A DNA stretch of 64,000 bases from SHLQ01 sp964494395 (GTDB lineage: Bacteria > Actinomycetota > Acidimicrobiia > Acidimicrobiales > SHLQ01). Each line of letters begins with the position of its first letter. The stretch's first letter is position 1. The notes under the pieces are model-generated. The model was not told the DNA's origin. It did no database searches and saw nothing but the letters and a program-made list of their open reading frames with translations. The DNA lies in assembly GCA_964494395.1 (NCBI GenBank), contig CAZBTI010000001.1, positions 1 through 64,000 of the forward strand. Reading direction: 5' to 3'. Below are positions 49,323 to 56,890 of the stretch, piece by piece. Both the position numbers and the translations under genes were made by a program.

Positions 49323-49904
49323 ATGAGCCCTCGTCACGTTCGGAACCCAGACACCATCACCATGTACGGAGCGGACTGGTGCGGTGACTGCATTCGTGCC
49401 AAGGCGTTCTTTGACGAACATGCCATGTCGTTCGACTACGTCGACCTCGTCGAGTTTCCAGACGAGACCGATGTGGTACTCGAGCACAACGGTGGCGTGC
49501 AGAAGATTCCTCTGGTGATCTACCCGGATAGCTCATTCCAGATCGAGCCAACAAACGACGAACTCGAAACGAAGCGACTCGAGCTCAACTCATTGATCAC
49601 TGCTGGAGCCGACGCCACAGGCGCCGAGCATCAGATCATCGAGAATGCCAGCGCAGGGCGATTCGAGCTCCACATCGACGGAGCGATCATCAGCGTGGCC
49701 GACTACTCCGAAAACGAAGATGGTGCGGTGGTCGTCCCCCACGTGACGACCGACCCCGAAAAGCGCGGCAACGGCTATGCAACTCAGCTCATGAATGGCG
49801 TCCTCGAACAGCTTCGAGCCTCAGACCGCAAGATCGTCCCCGTGTGCACGTTCGCCGCTCGCCACATGCGGCAAAACCCCCAACACCAAGATCTCCTCAC
49901 CTAA
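49323..49904 (+). CDS. Glutaredoxin-GNAT fusion protein
   Basis: 193 residues. Residues about 10-85 form a glutaredoxin/mycoredoxin-like domain: TITMYGADWCGDCIRAKAFFDEH (C20-x2-C23) and the cis-Pro IPLVIYPD. Residues about 105-190 resemble the short YjdJ/Gcn5-type acetyltransferase domain: FELHIDGAIISVADYSEN, VVPHVTTDPEKRGNGYATQLMNGVLEQLRASDRKIVPVCTFAARHMRQNPQHQDLL, with the acetyl-CoA loop RGNGYA. Both domains appear intact. The TAA (49902-49904) is immediately followed by the 31-bp tandem repeat. Confidence 0.85.
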   Translation: MSPRHVRNPDTITMYGADWCGDCIRAKAFFDEHAMSFDYVDLVEFPDETDVVLEHNGGVQKIPLVIYPDSSFQIEPTNDELETKRLELNSLITAGADATGAEHQIIENASAGRFELHIDGAIISVADYSENEDGAVVVPHVTTDPEKRGNGYATQLMNGVLEQLRASDRKIVPVCTFAARHMRQNPQHQDLLT

Positions 49905-49905
49905 A

Positions 49906-50151
49906 AGATTTGTACAGGCTGACAGACCGATCTCGAAGATTTGTACAGGCTGACAGACCNNNNNNNNNNNNNNNNNNNNNNNNNNNNNNNNNNNNNNNNN
50001 NNNNNNNNNNNNNNNNNNNNNNNNNNNNNNNNNNNNNNNNNNNNNNNNNNNNNNNNNNNAGATTTGTACAGGCTGACAGACCGATCTCGAAGATTTGTAC
50101 AGGCTGACAGACCGATCTCGAAGATTTGTACAGGCTGACAGACCGTGATGG
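49906..50151. repeat. 31-bp tandem repeat array interrupted by an assembly gap
   Basis: Units starting AGATTTGTACAGGCTGACAG and ending ACCGATCTCGA begin at 49906, 49937, 50060, 50091 and 50122, exactly 31 nt apart on each side of the gap. There are no unique spacers, so it is a satellite-like tandem repeat, not CRISPR. The last copy (50122) runs on into a hairpin whose right arm AGCCTGTACA begins near 50158. Total copy number is unknown because of the gap. Confidence 0.9.
49960..50059. other. Assembly gap (100 N)
   Basis: Exactly 100 ambiguous bases inside the tandem repeat, the conventional placeholder for a gap of unknown length. Short reads probably could not span the array. Confidence 0.95.
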
Positions 50152-51072
50152 TCAGTGAGCCTGTACAGAAATTTGCAGTAGGGCTTTAACGGCTGCGGCA
50201 CTGGACATCGGCCTGTCGGTCAGGTCTCGGTGCGTGAACCGAAGCGGCGTCCACCCAGCTCGAACGAGCCGATCTTGTCGGTCTGCGTCAGCTGCAACTT
50301 GCTCGGGCGTCGAATGGAATGCGAGACCGTCGATTTCGACGAACACTCGATAGTCGCTCCAAGCGAAATCGAGTCGGTAATTCCGCCCCTCAACCCGGAC
50401 CGGCAATTGCGGTGTCGGCCAAGGAACCTCATATGCCTTGCACACCTCGAGGAAATGCAGTTCAAGCCCCGATTCGACCCTCTCGACTCGCTCGGGTAGC
50501 GCGTCGAGGACTCGATGCAAGACACCAGTCCCGTTGCGGCCTTGTTTGCTCGTGCGGATTCTCATGTTCCATAGGTCATGGGGCAGCACAAGACCCACGG
50601 CAATAGCGTGTCGCAGGATTCGATGAACTTCATAGTCCGGAAAGATAAGTCCGAGGTCGCAGATCGTTCGTTCGGGCGTTGTCACCGGAATTCCATCCAC
50701 TTCAGTGACGTCGGCCGGCACAAGATCTCGTGACCGGTGGACCTTCGCCAATGCGGAGTCTGGATTCCGAGGGAAGGGCACGGCGATCTCGAGCTCATCA
50801 TCGACGGTACGGAAGCCCCAAAGTCGAGCAGCGCTGCGATGAGATGCGGCAGCTCCTCTCCGGGCGACCCAAACCGCGGCAAGGAGGTCTTGTTCCCAGC
50901 TGTGCTCGGCGGTTGCTAACTGGAGGACCCTGTGCCCCTTCCGGATCAGCTCGCCATCTCGAACGCGCGTCGAGATCATTCGCTCTGAGTACCCCGACTC
51001 GAGAAGTTGCGCCGTCGTCAAAAGCCCATATTGTTTGCGGGCGCTCGCATACAAGTTCGAAAAATCTTCCAT
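50152..51072 (-). CDS. AbiEi-like wHTH/DUF559 endonuclease-fold protein
   Basis: 306 residues. N-terminal about 75 residues match the AbiEi-type antitoxin winged helix (GLLTTAQLLESGYSERMISTRVRDGELIRKGHRVLQL), followed by a middle domain (ERTICDLGLIFPDYEVHRILRHAI), and a C-terminal DUF559/Vsr-like PD-(D/E)xK fold (YRLDFAWSDYRVFVEIDGLAFHS ... DRLVRAGWTPLRFTHRDL). The Asp and Glu of a possible nuclease site (LDFAW, VEIDG) are present. Families of this shape are common, uncharacterised and often accessory in actinobacteria. The last six codons (ISVQAH) are written by the flanking hairpin repeat. It is flanked by related hairpins on both sides (50122 and 51112), suggesting a discrete inserted unit. 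Confidence 0.8.
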   Translation of the reverse strand: MEDFSNLYASARKQYGLLTTAQLLESGYSERMISTRVRDGELIRKGHRVLQLATAEHSWEQDLLAAVWVARRGAAASHRSAARLWGFRTVDDELEIAVPFPRNPDSALAKVHRSRDLVPADVTEVDGIPVTTPERTICDLGLIFPDYEVHRILRHAIAVGLVLPHDLWNMRIRTSKQGRNGTGVLHRVLDALPERVERVESGLELHFLEVCKAYEVPWPTPQLPVRVEGRNYRLDFAWSDYRVFVEIDGLAFHSTPEQVAADADRQDRLVRAGWTPLRFTHRDLTDRPMSSAAAVKALLQISVQAH

Positions 51073-51111
51073 CCCCTAGGTCTACAAATGGGGTGTGACG
51101 CTTTCGATTCG

Positions 51112-51162
51112 AGATTTGTACAGGCTGACAGACCGTGACGGTCGGTGAGCCTGTACAAATCT
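51112..51162. repeat. Long inverted repeat bracketing the DUF559 gene
   Basis: Perfect 15-bp arms AGATTTGTACAGGCT (51112-51126) and AGCCTGTACAAATCT (51148-51162), with an inner GACCG-tga-CGGTC. The left arm is identical to the start of the 31-bp tandem unit at 49906-50151. It ends one nucleotide before the stop codon of the PLP gene (51163), so it can also act as that operon's terminator. Confidence 0.85.
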
Positions 51163-52287
51163 TTAGGTGCGGTCGATGCCGGTGAAGAGGAGGACTACTC
51201 GTTCTTTTGAGCCGGTTTCAGCGGAACTGGTCTCGACTGCAACCGGAGGTTGAGCCATGAGGCCAGCGAGGCCCGAGGCACCGGTGGAACATACCGGGAT
51301 GTCGGTGTGGGCGTGAGCCATCTCGTAGGCCTGGACCACGAAACTCTCCGGTGCGACGATTGGCTCACCGCCGGTGGCGTGGGTGCGTTGGAGCAGCGGT
51401 TGCCAGTCGTAGGTGATGTCGTCGAGGATGCCGGTGGCCAGACTTTGCGGGTCTTCCCAAGCCTCCATGTAGGCGTCTGGGTTCGCTGCGGCTGCGTCGA
51501 AGTCAAAGCTAGGAGCGAGCCGATCCCATGCACGGCGCAGTGGCGCACATCCTTCAGCTTGAACAGGATGCAGCCGGGCATCGGGAACCGCCATCGATAC
51601 TGAAGTGGCGAGCGCTCCGCCGCCGACCTGAATGTAGAGCGCATCGATATTGGGAAGTTGGTCGGCCAGCTCCCAACCCAAGGTGCGTCCGCCATCGAAG
51701 GTGGTTGGGGTGTCGATGCCCTGGACGCTGAACGCCCGAGCTCCGGTCTCGATCGCTTCACGGAATCGTAGGTACGCCGGGTCGCCGACCTCTCCGTCAC
51801 GTCGTTCGGAGGGATTGACGCTGGCGCCGAGGTCGGTCAACCGGGTGACGATACTGGTGTCGGCCCAAGTGGGCACGAACACGTCGAGCGGACGCTTCAT
51901 CGCCGCTGCAATCACCCCAGCACCCATGGCGGCGTTGCCACAGCTGGCAATGGCTAGCCGCTCGGCCTTAGGCGCGCCGAGATCCTCCGCCACGAGCATC
52001 GCAATCGCGGCACCCATGAGGTGACGAGCCTTGTGCGATCCGCCGACATTGTTCAGTTCGGCTTTGATCCACAAGTCGACGTCGAGGCCAGCAGCCTCTG
52101 CGAGCACCGTTGCCTCGATGACCGGTGTCTGCTCGAACCCGCTCCCGTCCACCCCGGAAATAGCATCGTCGAGCGAGCTGACGATGTCGACCCATTGGTC
52201 GTCATGCATCTGCCCATCACGAACCGGCGCATAACTATCGAGCCGCTCGCGATATCGAAGAAAAGGGTTGGGCTGATCCATGATCAT
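51163..52287 (-). CDS. Fold-type II PLP-dependent lyase/ammonia-lyase-like enzyme
   Basis: 374 residues. Tryptophan-synthase-beta/threonine-synthase fold: the PLP Lys is in NNVGGSHKARHLMG, a glycine-rich phosphate loop is in IQVGGGALATSVSM, and VCSTGASGLAGLM closes the active site. Threonine synthase, threonine/diaminopropionate dehydratase-like activity or another beta-elimination is possible. Last gene of the long catabolic operon; its ATG overlaps the preceding gene's stop by 4 nt (52284-52287). By context it is a candidate counterpart of diaminopropionate ammonia-lyase YgeX of E. coli-type purine clusters, but direct sequence support for that specificity is weak. Confidence 0.78.
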   Translation of the reverse strand: MIMDQPNPFLRYRERLDSYAPVRDGQMHDDQWVDIVSSLDDAISGVDGSGFEQTPVIEATVLAEAAGLDVDLWIKAELNNVGGSHKARHLMGAAIAMLVAEDLGAPKAERLAIASCGNAAMGAGVIAAAMKRPLDVFVPTWADTSIVTRLTDLGASVNPSERRDGEVGDPAYLRFREAIETGARAFSVQGIDTPTTFDGGRTLGWELADQLPNIDALYIQVGGGALATSVSMAVPDARLHPVQAEGCAPLRRAWDRLAPSFDFDAAAANPDAYMEAWEDPQSLATGILDDITYDWQPLLQRTHATGGEPIVAPESFVVQAYEMAHAHTDIPVCSTGASGLAGLMAQPPVAVETSSAETGSKERVVLLFTGIDRT

Positions 52288-53822
52288 TCGAAGCTGGCGC
52301 CGGTGTCTTCATTGAACTTGACGATCATCTCGTCCCATCCATCGGCCAAGCCCCGCAAACCGCCCCACCACTCCTGATCGCGACGAGCTTCGAAGTCGGG
52401 AATCTCGATGCCTTGCTGCTCGACCCACGTGTAGTAGCCGAGGTTGAACACCCGGTTGCGTTCGACGTCGCCCATCTCCATGGCCTCGGTCGGTAGGCCA
52501 GCGAGGTGATTCTCGAAGACCTCGTTGGCGTCGGAGTCTTCGAAGCCAGCACCGTAATACTCACTCATGATGCGTTCACGATCGGAGTTGTACAGGTCTG
52601 AACCATCGGTCGCGACCGACATGACCACATCGTTAGAACCAAGGTTCATTGCCTTGGCCGCAGTGATCGCGGCGAGGGTATTCGCGATAGACGAGTAACC
52701 AAAGTCGACGAGCATGTCGACCAGCATTGGATCGACGCCGCGCTCGGCGAGCACCCGCTTGCCTGCTGGCGTGTTGAACATGATGTCGAGACGGTTGGTC
52801 GAATCATCGCTGACACCGACGACCAGGTCGGTGTTCGTCACGTTGTGAATCAGCGGAATGTGCTTGTCGCCAATGCCCTGGATGTTGTGCTCGCCAAAGC
52901 CGTTGTAGAGCATCGTTGGACACTCGAGCGCCTCGACGGCCACGATCTTCGCGCCGTGCTCATCCTTCAAGTAATCGCCAGCCCCAAGCGTTCCGGCCGA
53001 CCCAGACGCAGACACGTATGCGGCGAGGTTGCCGCCGGTTTCTTTGGTGACGTGGTTAAAAACAGTCTCGAGCGACGGACCAGTAACCGAGTAGTGACCG
53101 ATGTGGTTCGAGAATTCGCTGAACTGGTTGAGGATCACGTTCGTTGGGTCGAGGGCGAGTTCGTTGCATGCGTCGTAGATCTCCTTGACATTGCTCTCGG
53201 TGCCGAAGGTCTTGATGATGTCTTCGTCGGGGTTCACCGTCCAGCGGTTGAGCCACTCGAAGCGTTCGCGACTCATTCCTTCGGGAAGGATCGCAACGCC
53301 TCGCACGTCCATGATCTTGGAGATTGCAATGCCACCACGGGCGTAGTTTCCAGTCGATGGCCAGATTGCACGGTTCTGTGTGGGGTCGAACCGACCGGTG
53401 ATGAGGCGGGCAACGAGCACCGTGTAGGCAGCGAGCACCTTGTGGGCTCGAATCATCGGAAAGCGGTTGCCGAACGCGAGGACGATGCGGGCGTCGACGC
53501 CGGTCATTTCGCTCGGGAGCTCGATGTGGGTTGGCACGTCGACAAAGCCCGGGAAGTTGTCTCCAGGAGCGTCGGAGTGCTCGTTGAACCAGTGGACCCG
53601 AAACAGGTTCCGGGCGTCGGCTGCATCCTTTTCGACGCTCGCCAGCTGGTCGACGATCTCCGACGGGATTGTGGAAGGGTTGCGCAGTTGGGCAAAGGTG
53701 GGAAGAACGATGTTCCTCTCCTGGAATCGTTGTACCGCATTGTCGTAGGACGTTTGTCCGTCGGCGTCGAAGTCGCCGAAGACGGCGAGGCCAGCTGATT
53801 CGCTGGTGGAGGTATCGGTCAT
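52284..53822 (-). CDS. PLP-dependent cysteine-synthase-like enzyme (long form)
   Basis: 512 residues, fold-type II. The PLP Lys is probably in FGNRFPMIRAHKVLAAY; the substrate/phosphate region is WPSTGNYARGGIAISKIMDVRGVAILPEGMSRERFEWL, and YVSASGSAGTLGAGDYLKDEHGAKIVAVEALECPTM. This long subfamily is usually annotated only as a PLP-dependent lyase. It lies between an alpha/beta hydrolase gene (33 nt) and the second PLP enzyme (4-nt overlap), so the two PLP enzymes act in one pathway. Reaction unknown; release of ammonia or a carbon skeleton from an amino acid intermediate is inferred. Confidence 0.8.
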   Translation of the reverse strand: MTDTSTSESAGLAVFGDFDADGQTSYDNAVQRFQERNIVLPTFAQLRNPSTIPSEIVDQLASVEKDAADARNLFRVHWFNEHSDAPGDNFPGFVDVPTHIELPSEMTGVDARIVLAFGNRFPMIRAHKVLAAYTVLVARLITGRFDPTQNRAIWPSTGNYARGGIAISKIMDVRGVAILPEGMSRERFEWLNRWTVNPDEDIIKTFGTESNVKEIYDACNELALDPTNVILNQFSEFSNHIGHYSVTGPSLETVFNHVTKETGGNLAAYVSASGSAGTLGAGDYLKDEHGAKIVAVEALECPTMLYNGFGEHNIQGIGDKHIPLIHNVTNTDLVVGVSDDSTNRLDIMFNTPAGKRVLAERGVDPMLVDMLVDFGYSSIANTLAAITAAKAMNLGSNDVVMSVATDGSDLYNSDRERIMSEYYGAGFEDSDANEVFENHLAGLPTEAMEMGDVERNRVFNLGYYTWVEQQGIEIPDFEARRDQEWWGGLRGLADGWDEMIVKFNEDTGASFE

Positions 53823-53855
53823 GGTGGTTCCTGTCTTTCAGATTTCGGTAGGTCG

Positions 53856-54647
53856 CTATGCGAATCGGGCAACGAAGGCGGCGATCTCTTCGATGATTTC
53901 TTCTTTGTTGATCTCGTTCACCAGTTCGTGGCGAGCGCCGCCGTAAACCCGCATGGTCTTGTCGGTACTTGGCATGGCCTCAACGGCGGCCTGCGATGTC
54001 CGGTAGTCGACGAACGGGTCTGCGTCCCCGTGGCAGAACAAGACGGGCATGGTGAGCTTGTCGATGTCGGCCTGAAATTGATCGAGGGCGACCATTTCAG
54101 CTTCTAGTAGCGGGCGCTTGTACTTGCCTCGGTACACGAGTGGGTCGGTGGCGTAGCGCTCGACCTCGGCTTCGTCGCGCGACATCCCGGAGAAGTCGGT
54201 GGTCGCCTCTGGAAGGTCTGGAGCAGCCAGCGCTTCGCGAGCCCAGTTCCAATCGCCGACCACGGCGCCGAGCAGACCAAAGGCAGTGACATCACCCGGG
54301 TAGGTCTGAGCAAACCGTGACGTGAGCAAACCACCCATGGAATGACCGATCATGATGAGTGGGATTGCCGGATGTTCCGAAGTCGCAATGTCGACGAGGC
54401 TGCGAAGATCACTGACGACGTCGGCAAAGTCGCTGATCAACGCTCGTTCGCCATCGCTATGGCCGTGCCCCATGTGGTCCTCGGCGTACACGACTGCACC
54501 GTCGACGTTGAGCCGCTGTGCGACGTGGGCATAGCGAGCCCCATATTCGGCATAGCCGTGTACGAACACAACGATTCTCGAGGGCTCGCCCTCGGGGATC
54601 CACTTCTCGTAGTGGACGCTCCCGACCGATCCATCAAAGCTGGACAT
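53856..54647 (-). CDS. Alpha/beta hydrolase (monoacylglycerol lipase-like)
   Basis: 263 residues from ATG 54647. Oxyanion-type VVFVHGYAEYGARYAHVA, nucleophile elbow IGHSMGGLL (Ser), acid in FCHGDADPFVD and the catalytic His in YGGARHELVNE complete a catalytic triad. The family includes lysophospholipases and other esterases. It sits inside the Mo-hydroxylase operon, 2 nt after the stop of the upstream Mo subunit, so it could hydrolyse an ester or amide intermediate. The frame to 54803 overlaps the upstream gene and is not coding. Confidence 0.85.
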   Translation of the reverse strand: MSSFDGSVGSVHYEKWIPEGEPSRIVVFVHGYAEYGARYAHVAQRLNVDGAVVYAEDHMGHGHSDGERALISDFADVVSDLRSLVDIATSEHPAIPLIMIGHSMGGLLTSRFAQTYPGDVTAFGLLGAVVGDWNWAREALAAPDLPEATTDFSGMSRDEAEVERYATDPLVYRGKYKRPLLEAEMVALDQFQADIDKLTMPVLFCHGDADPFVDYRTSQAAVEAMPSTDKTMRVYGGARHELVNEINKEEIIEEIAAFVARFA

Positions 54648-54649
54648 AT

Positions 54650-56890
54650 CTAGGCTTCCCGTTCTTCGTTGATCGCTGCGAGTACGCGACTTGGGGTGAG
54701 CGGAAACTGATCGAACCAGATGCCGGTGGCGTCGTGGACCGCTGCGAGAACCGCTGGCGCATACGTGATGTAGGGCATCTCTGCGACGCCCTTGGCTCCC
54801 CATGGTCCGTTGGGATCGCCGAGTTCAAGGATGACGCTCTCGACGTGCGTGGGAACGTCGCCGATGCCGGGGATGAGGTAGCCACTCAAGCGAGGGTTCG
54901 CGATTCGCCCCTGATCGACGATCAAGTTCTCGCTCAGCGCATAGCCGTGTGCTTGCACCACGGCACCTTCGATCTGGCCTCGCACGAGCTCTGGGTTGAT
55001 GGCCCTGCCAACATCGTGGACGCTCGTGACCCGATCGACCCGGATGTGGCCGGTACCAGTATCGACACTTACCTCGATGGCCTGAGCCATATAGCCGTAG
55101 CAGAAATTCGGTTGCCCCTCGCCTGTTTCGGGGTCGAGCGCGTGAGTTGGCGGGGGCACGTAACGGAACGTCCCTACGGCGGGGCGTTGACCGTCACGCC
55201 AGGCCTTCTCGGCCTCTTCGGCGGCACCGAGAACCGAGTTGCCCGCCATGAACGTCATGCGTGATGCCGAGACTGAACCCGAGTCTGCTGCTGGTGCTGC
55301 GGTATCGGAGAAATGACCCTCGACGTTGTCGAGCGAAACACCGGTTGCGTCGGCCGCCATCTGGCGGAGCGCTTGGTGAGCGCCCTGCCCGACCTCGGCC
55401 GCGCCGTGATAAAGGTCGACGGAGTCAGGAACTTCTGCGTCGTCGGCTCCGTGGAGGTGGACCTCGGCCTCACACCGCTCGGGGAACCCGAAGCTGAAGC
55501 CGACGTTCTTAAAGCCGGAAGCAAAGCCGCGACCGCGCTTCACGTCGTCTTCTGACGCGGGGAGCGTGGCGACCGGCGCATACGGTTCAGCAGGAAACAA
55601 CGGGCCCTCCATTTGAGCTCGTTCACTGCACGACTCAATGACATTCTTGACCGTGACGCCTTCGGGCATGATGGCCTGGGTCAGCCCGAGGCTGCCCTCC
55701 ACCAGAGCATTGCGTCGACGGAGCTCTACCGGGTCGATTTCGAGTGCCTCGGCGAGTTTGTTCATCTGCATCTCGGCAACGAACGCACCTTGAGGACCGC
55801 CGAAGCCGCGGAACGCTCCCCCGGGAACGGTGTTGGTGTAGATCGCAATCGAGTCGATCTGTGCGTTCGGTACGTCGTACGGGCCGGCAACGCTGAGATG
55901 AGCGTTACCGAGCACCTTGTTCGACGTGTAGTTGTACGCGCCAGCGTCGAGAAGCACTTCGGCGGTGAGCGCGGTGATCTTGCCGTTCTTGGTCGCACCC
56001 AGCTTGGAGTAGATGGTCGCACGATGACGCTTGTGGTGACCAACGATCGATTCTTCTCGCGTCCACGTGCTGTGCACGGGTCGGTCAATTCCGAGTAAGT
56101 GCAGCTTGCGTGCCGCGAGTGCGAGCACGATCTGGAGGCTCATATCCTCCTTACCGCCGAACGCTCCGCCGATTGCCGAATACACGATCCGGACCTTGTC
56201 ATCGGAAATGTCGAGCGCGTGAGCCACTTGTTGCTGGTCTTCCCAAGCCCACTGACCGCCCGTCTCGATGGTGACGACGTCGTCGTCCATCCATGCGGTT
56301 CCCGATTCGGTCTGGAGGAAGGCGTGCTCCTGGTGTGGCACATCGTAGGTGCCCTCCACCACGACCTCCGCCGCGTCCCACCCGGCGTTCATGTCGCCCT
56401 TACGAATCTTGAGGTTGTGGTAGCTATTGCTCTCCACCTCGTCATGGACCAACACGGCGTCTTGTTGGGCCTGGCGAATGTCTTCGACGATCGTCAGCTG
56501 TTCCCACTCGATATCGAGAAGCGTCGCTGCATGTCGAGCCTGGTCGGCGGTTTCGGCGACGATGATGGCAACGTGGTCGGCCTCCCAACGACTGATGGTC
56601 GGGTCGACAGCGCTGCGCCCGGTGTGTTCACGGCCCAGCAACACTGGCTGGTCGAACATGGTCAGCCCATACTCGTTGACGGGTACGTCGGCAGCGGTCA
56701 CGATCGTGACGACACCAGCAGCAACGGCTGCTCGATCTGTATCGAGACGCAGCAACCGGGCATGAGGTTGGTTAGAAAAAACAGCGAACGCAAAGAGCGC
56801 GTCCGCTGGGACGTCGTCACCCGCATAGCGAGCAGCGCCCGATACTTTGTCGTACGCATCAAAGCGGCGTGTCGATTCACCGATGGTCAT
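54650..56890 (-). CDS. Xanthine dehydrogenase-family molybdenum-binding subunit
   Basis: 746 residues. Mo-pterin hydroxylase large subunit: YDKVSGAARYAGD, SAIGGAFGGKEDMSLQ (Glu of FGGKE), NTVPGGAFRGFGGPQGAF (conserved Arg), and near the end GDPNGPWGAKGVAEMPYITYAP with the catalytic Glu in GVAE (usual GVGE). Partner FeS and FAD functions come from the gene immediately upstream, which overlaps by 4 nt (56887-56890). Likely hydroxylates a purine or other N-heterocycle. ATG 56890 chosen for the ATGA overlap; the frame to 56959 is extra. Confidence 0.88.
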   Translation of the reverse strand: MTIGESTRRFDAYDKVSGAARYAGDDVPADALFAFAVFSNQPHARLLRLDTDRAAVAAGVVTIVTAADVPVNEYGLTMFDQPVLLGREHTGRSAVDPTISRWEADHVAIIVAETADQARHAATLLDIEWEQLTIVEDIRQAQQDAVLVHDEVESNSYHNLKIRKGDMNAGWDAAEVVVEGTYDVPHQEHAFLQTESGTAWMDDDVVTIETGGQWAWEDQQQVAHALDISDDKVRIVYSAIGGAFGGKEDMSLQIVLALAARKLHLLGIDRPVHSTWTREESIVGHHKRHRATIYSKLGATKNGKITALTAEVLLDAGAYNYTSNKVLGNAHLSVAGPYDVPNAQIDSIAIYTNTVPGGAFRGFGGPQGAFVAEMQMNKLAEALEIDPVELRRRNALVEGSLGLTQAIMPEGVTVKNVIESCSERAQMEGPLFPAEPYAPVATLPASEDDVKRGRGFASGFKNVGFSFGFPERCEAEVHLHGADDAEVPDSVDLYHGAAEVGQGAHQALRQMAADATGVSLDNVEGHFSDTAAPAADSGSVSASRMTFMAGNSVLGAAEEAEKAWRDGQRPAVGTFRYVPPPTHALDPETGEGQPNFCYGYMAQAIEVSVDTGTGHIRVDRVTSVHDVGRAINPELVRGQIEGAVVQAHGYALSENLIVDQGRIANPRLSGYLIPGIGDVPTHVESVILELGDPNGPWGAKGVAEMPYITYAPAVLAAVHDATGIWFDQFPLTPSRVLAAINEEREA

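Noticed and set aside
49906..50151. CRISPR array
   Set aside because: Units are 31 bp and directly contiguous with no unique spacers, and no cas genes are nearby. It is a tandem repeat.
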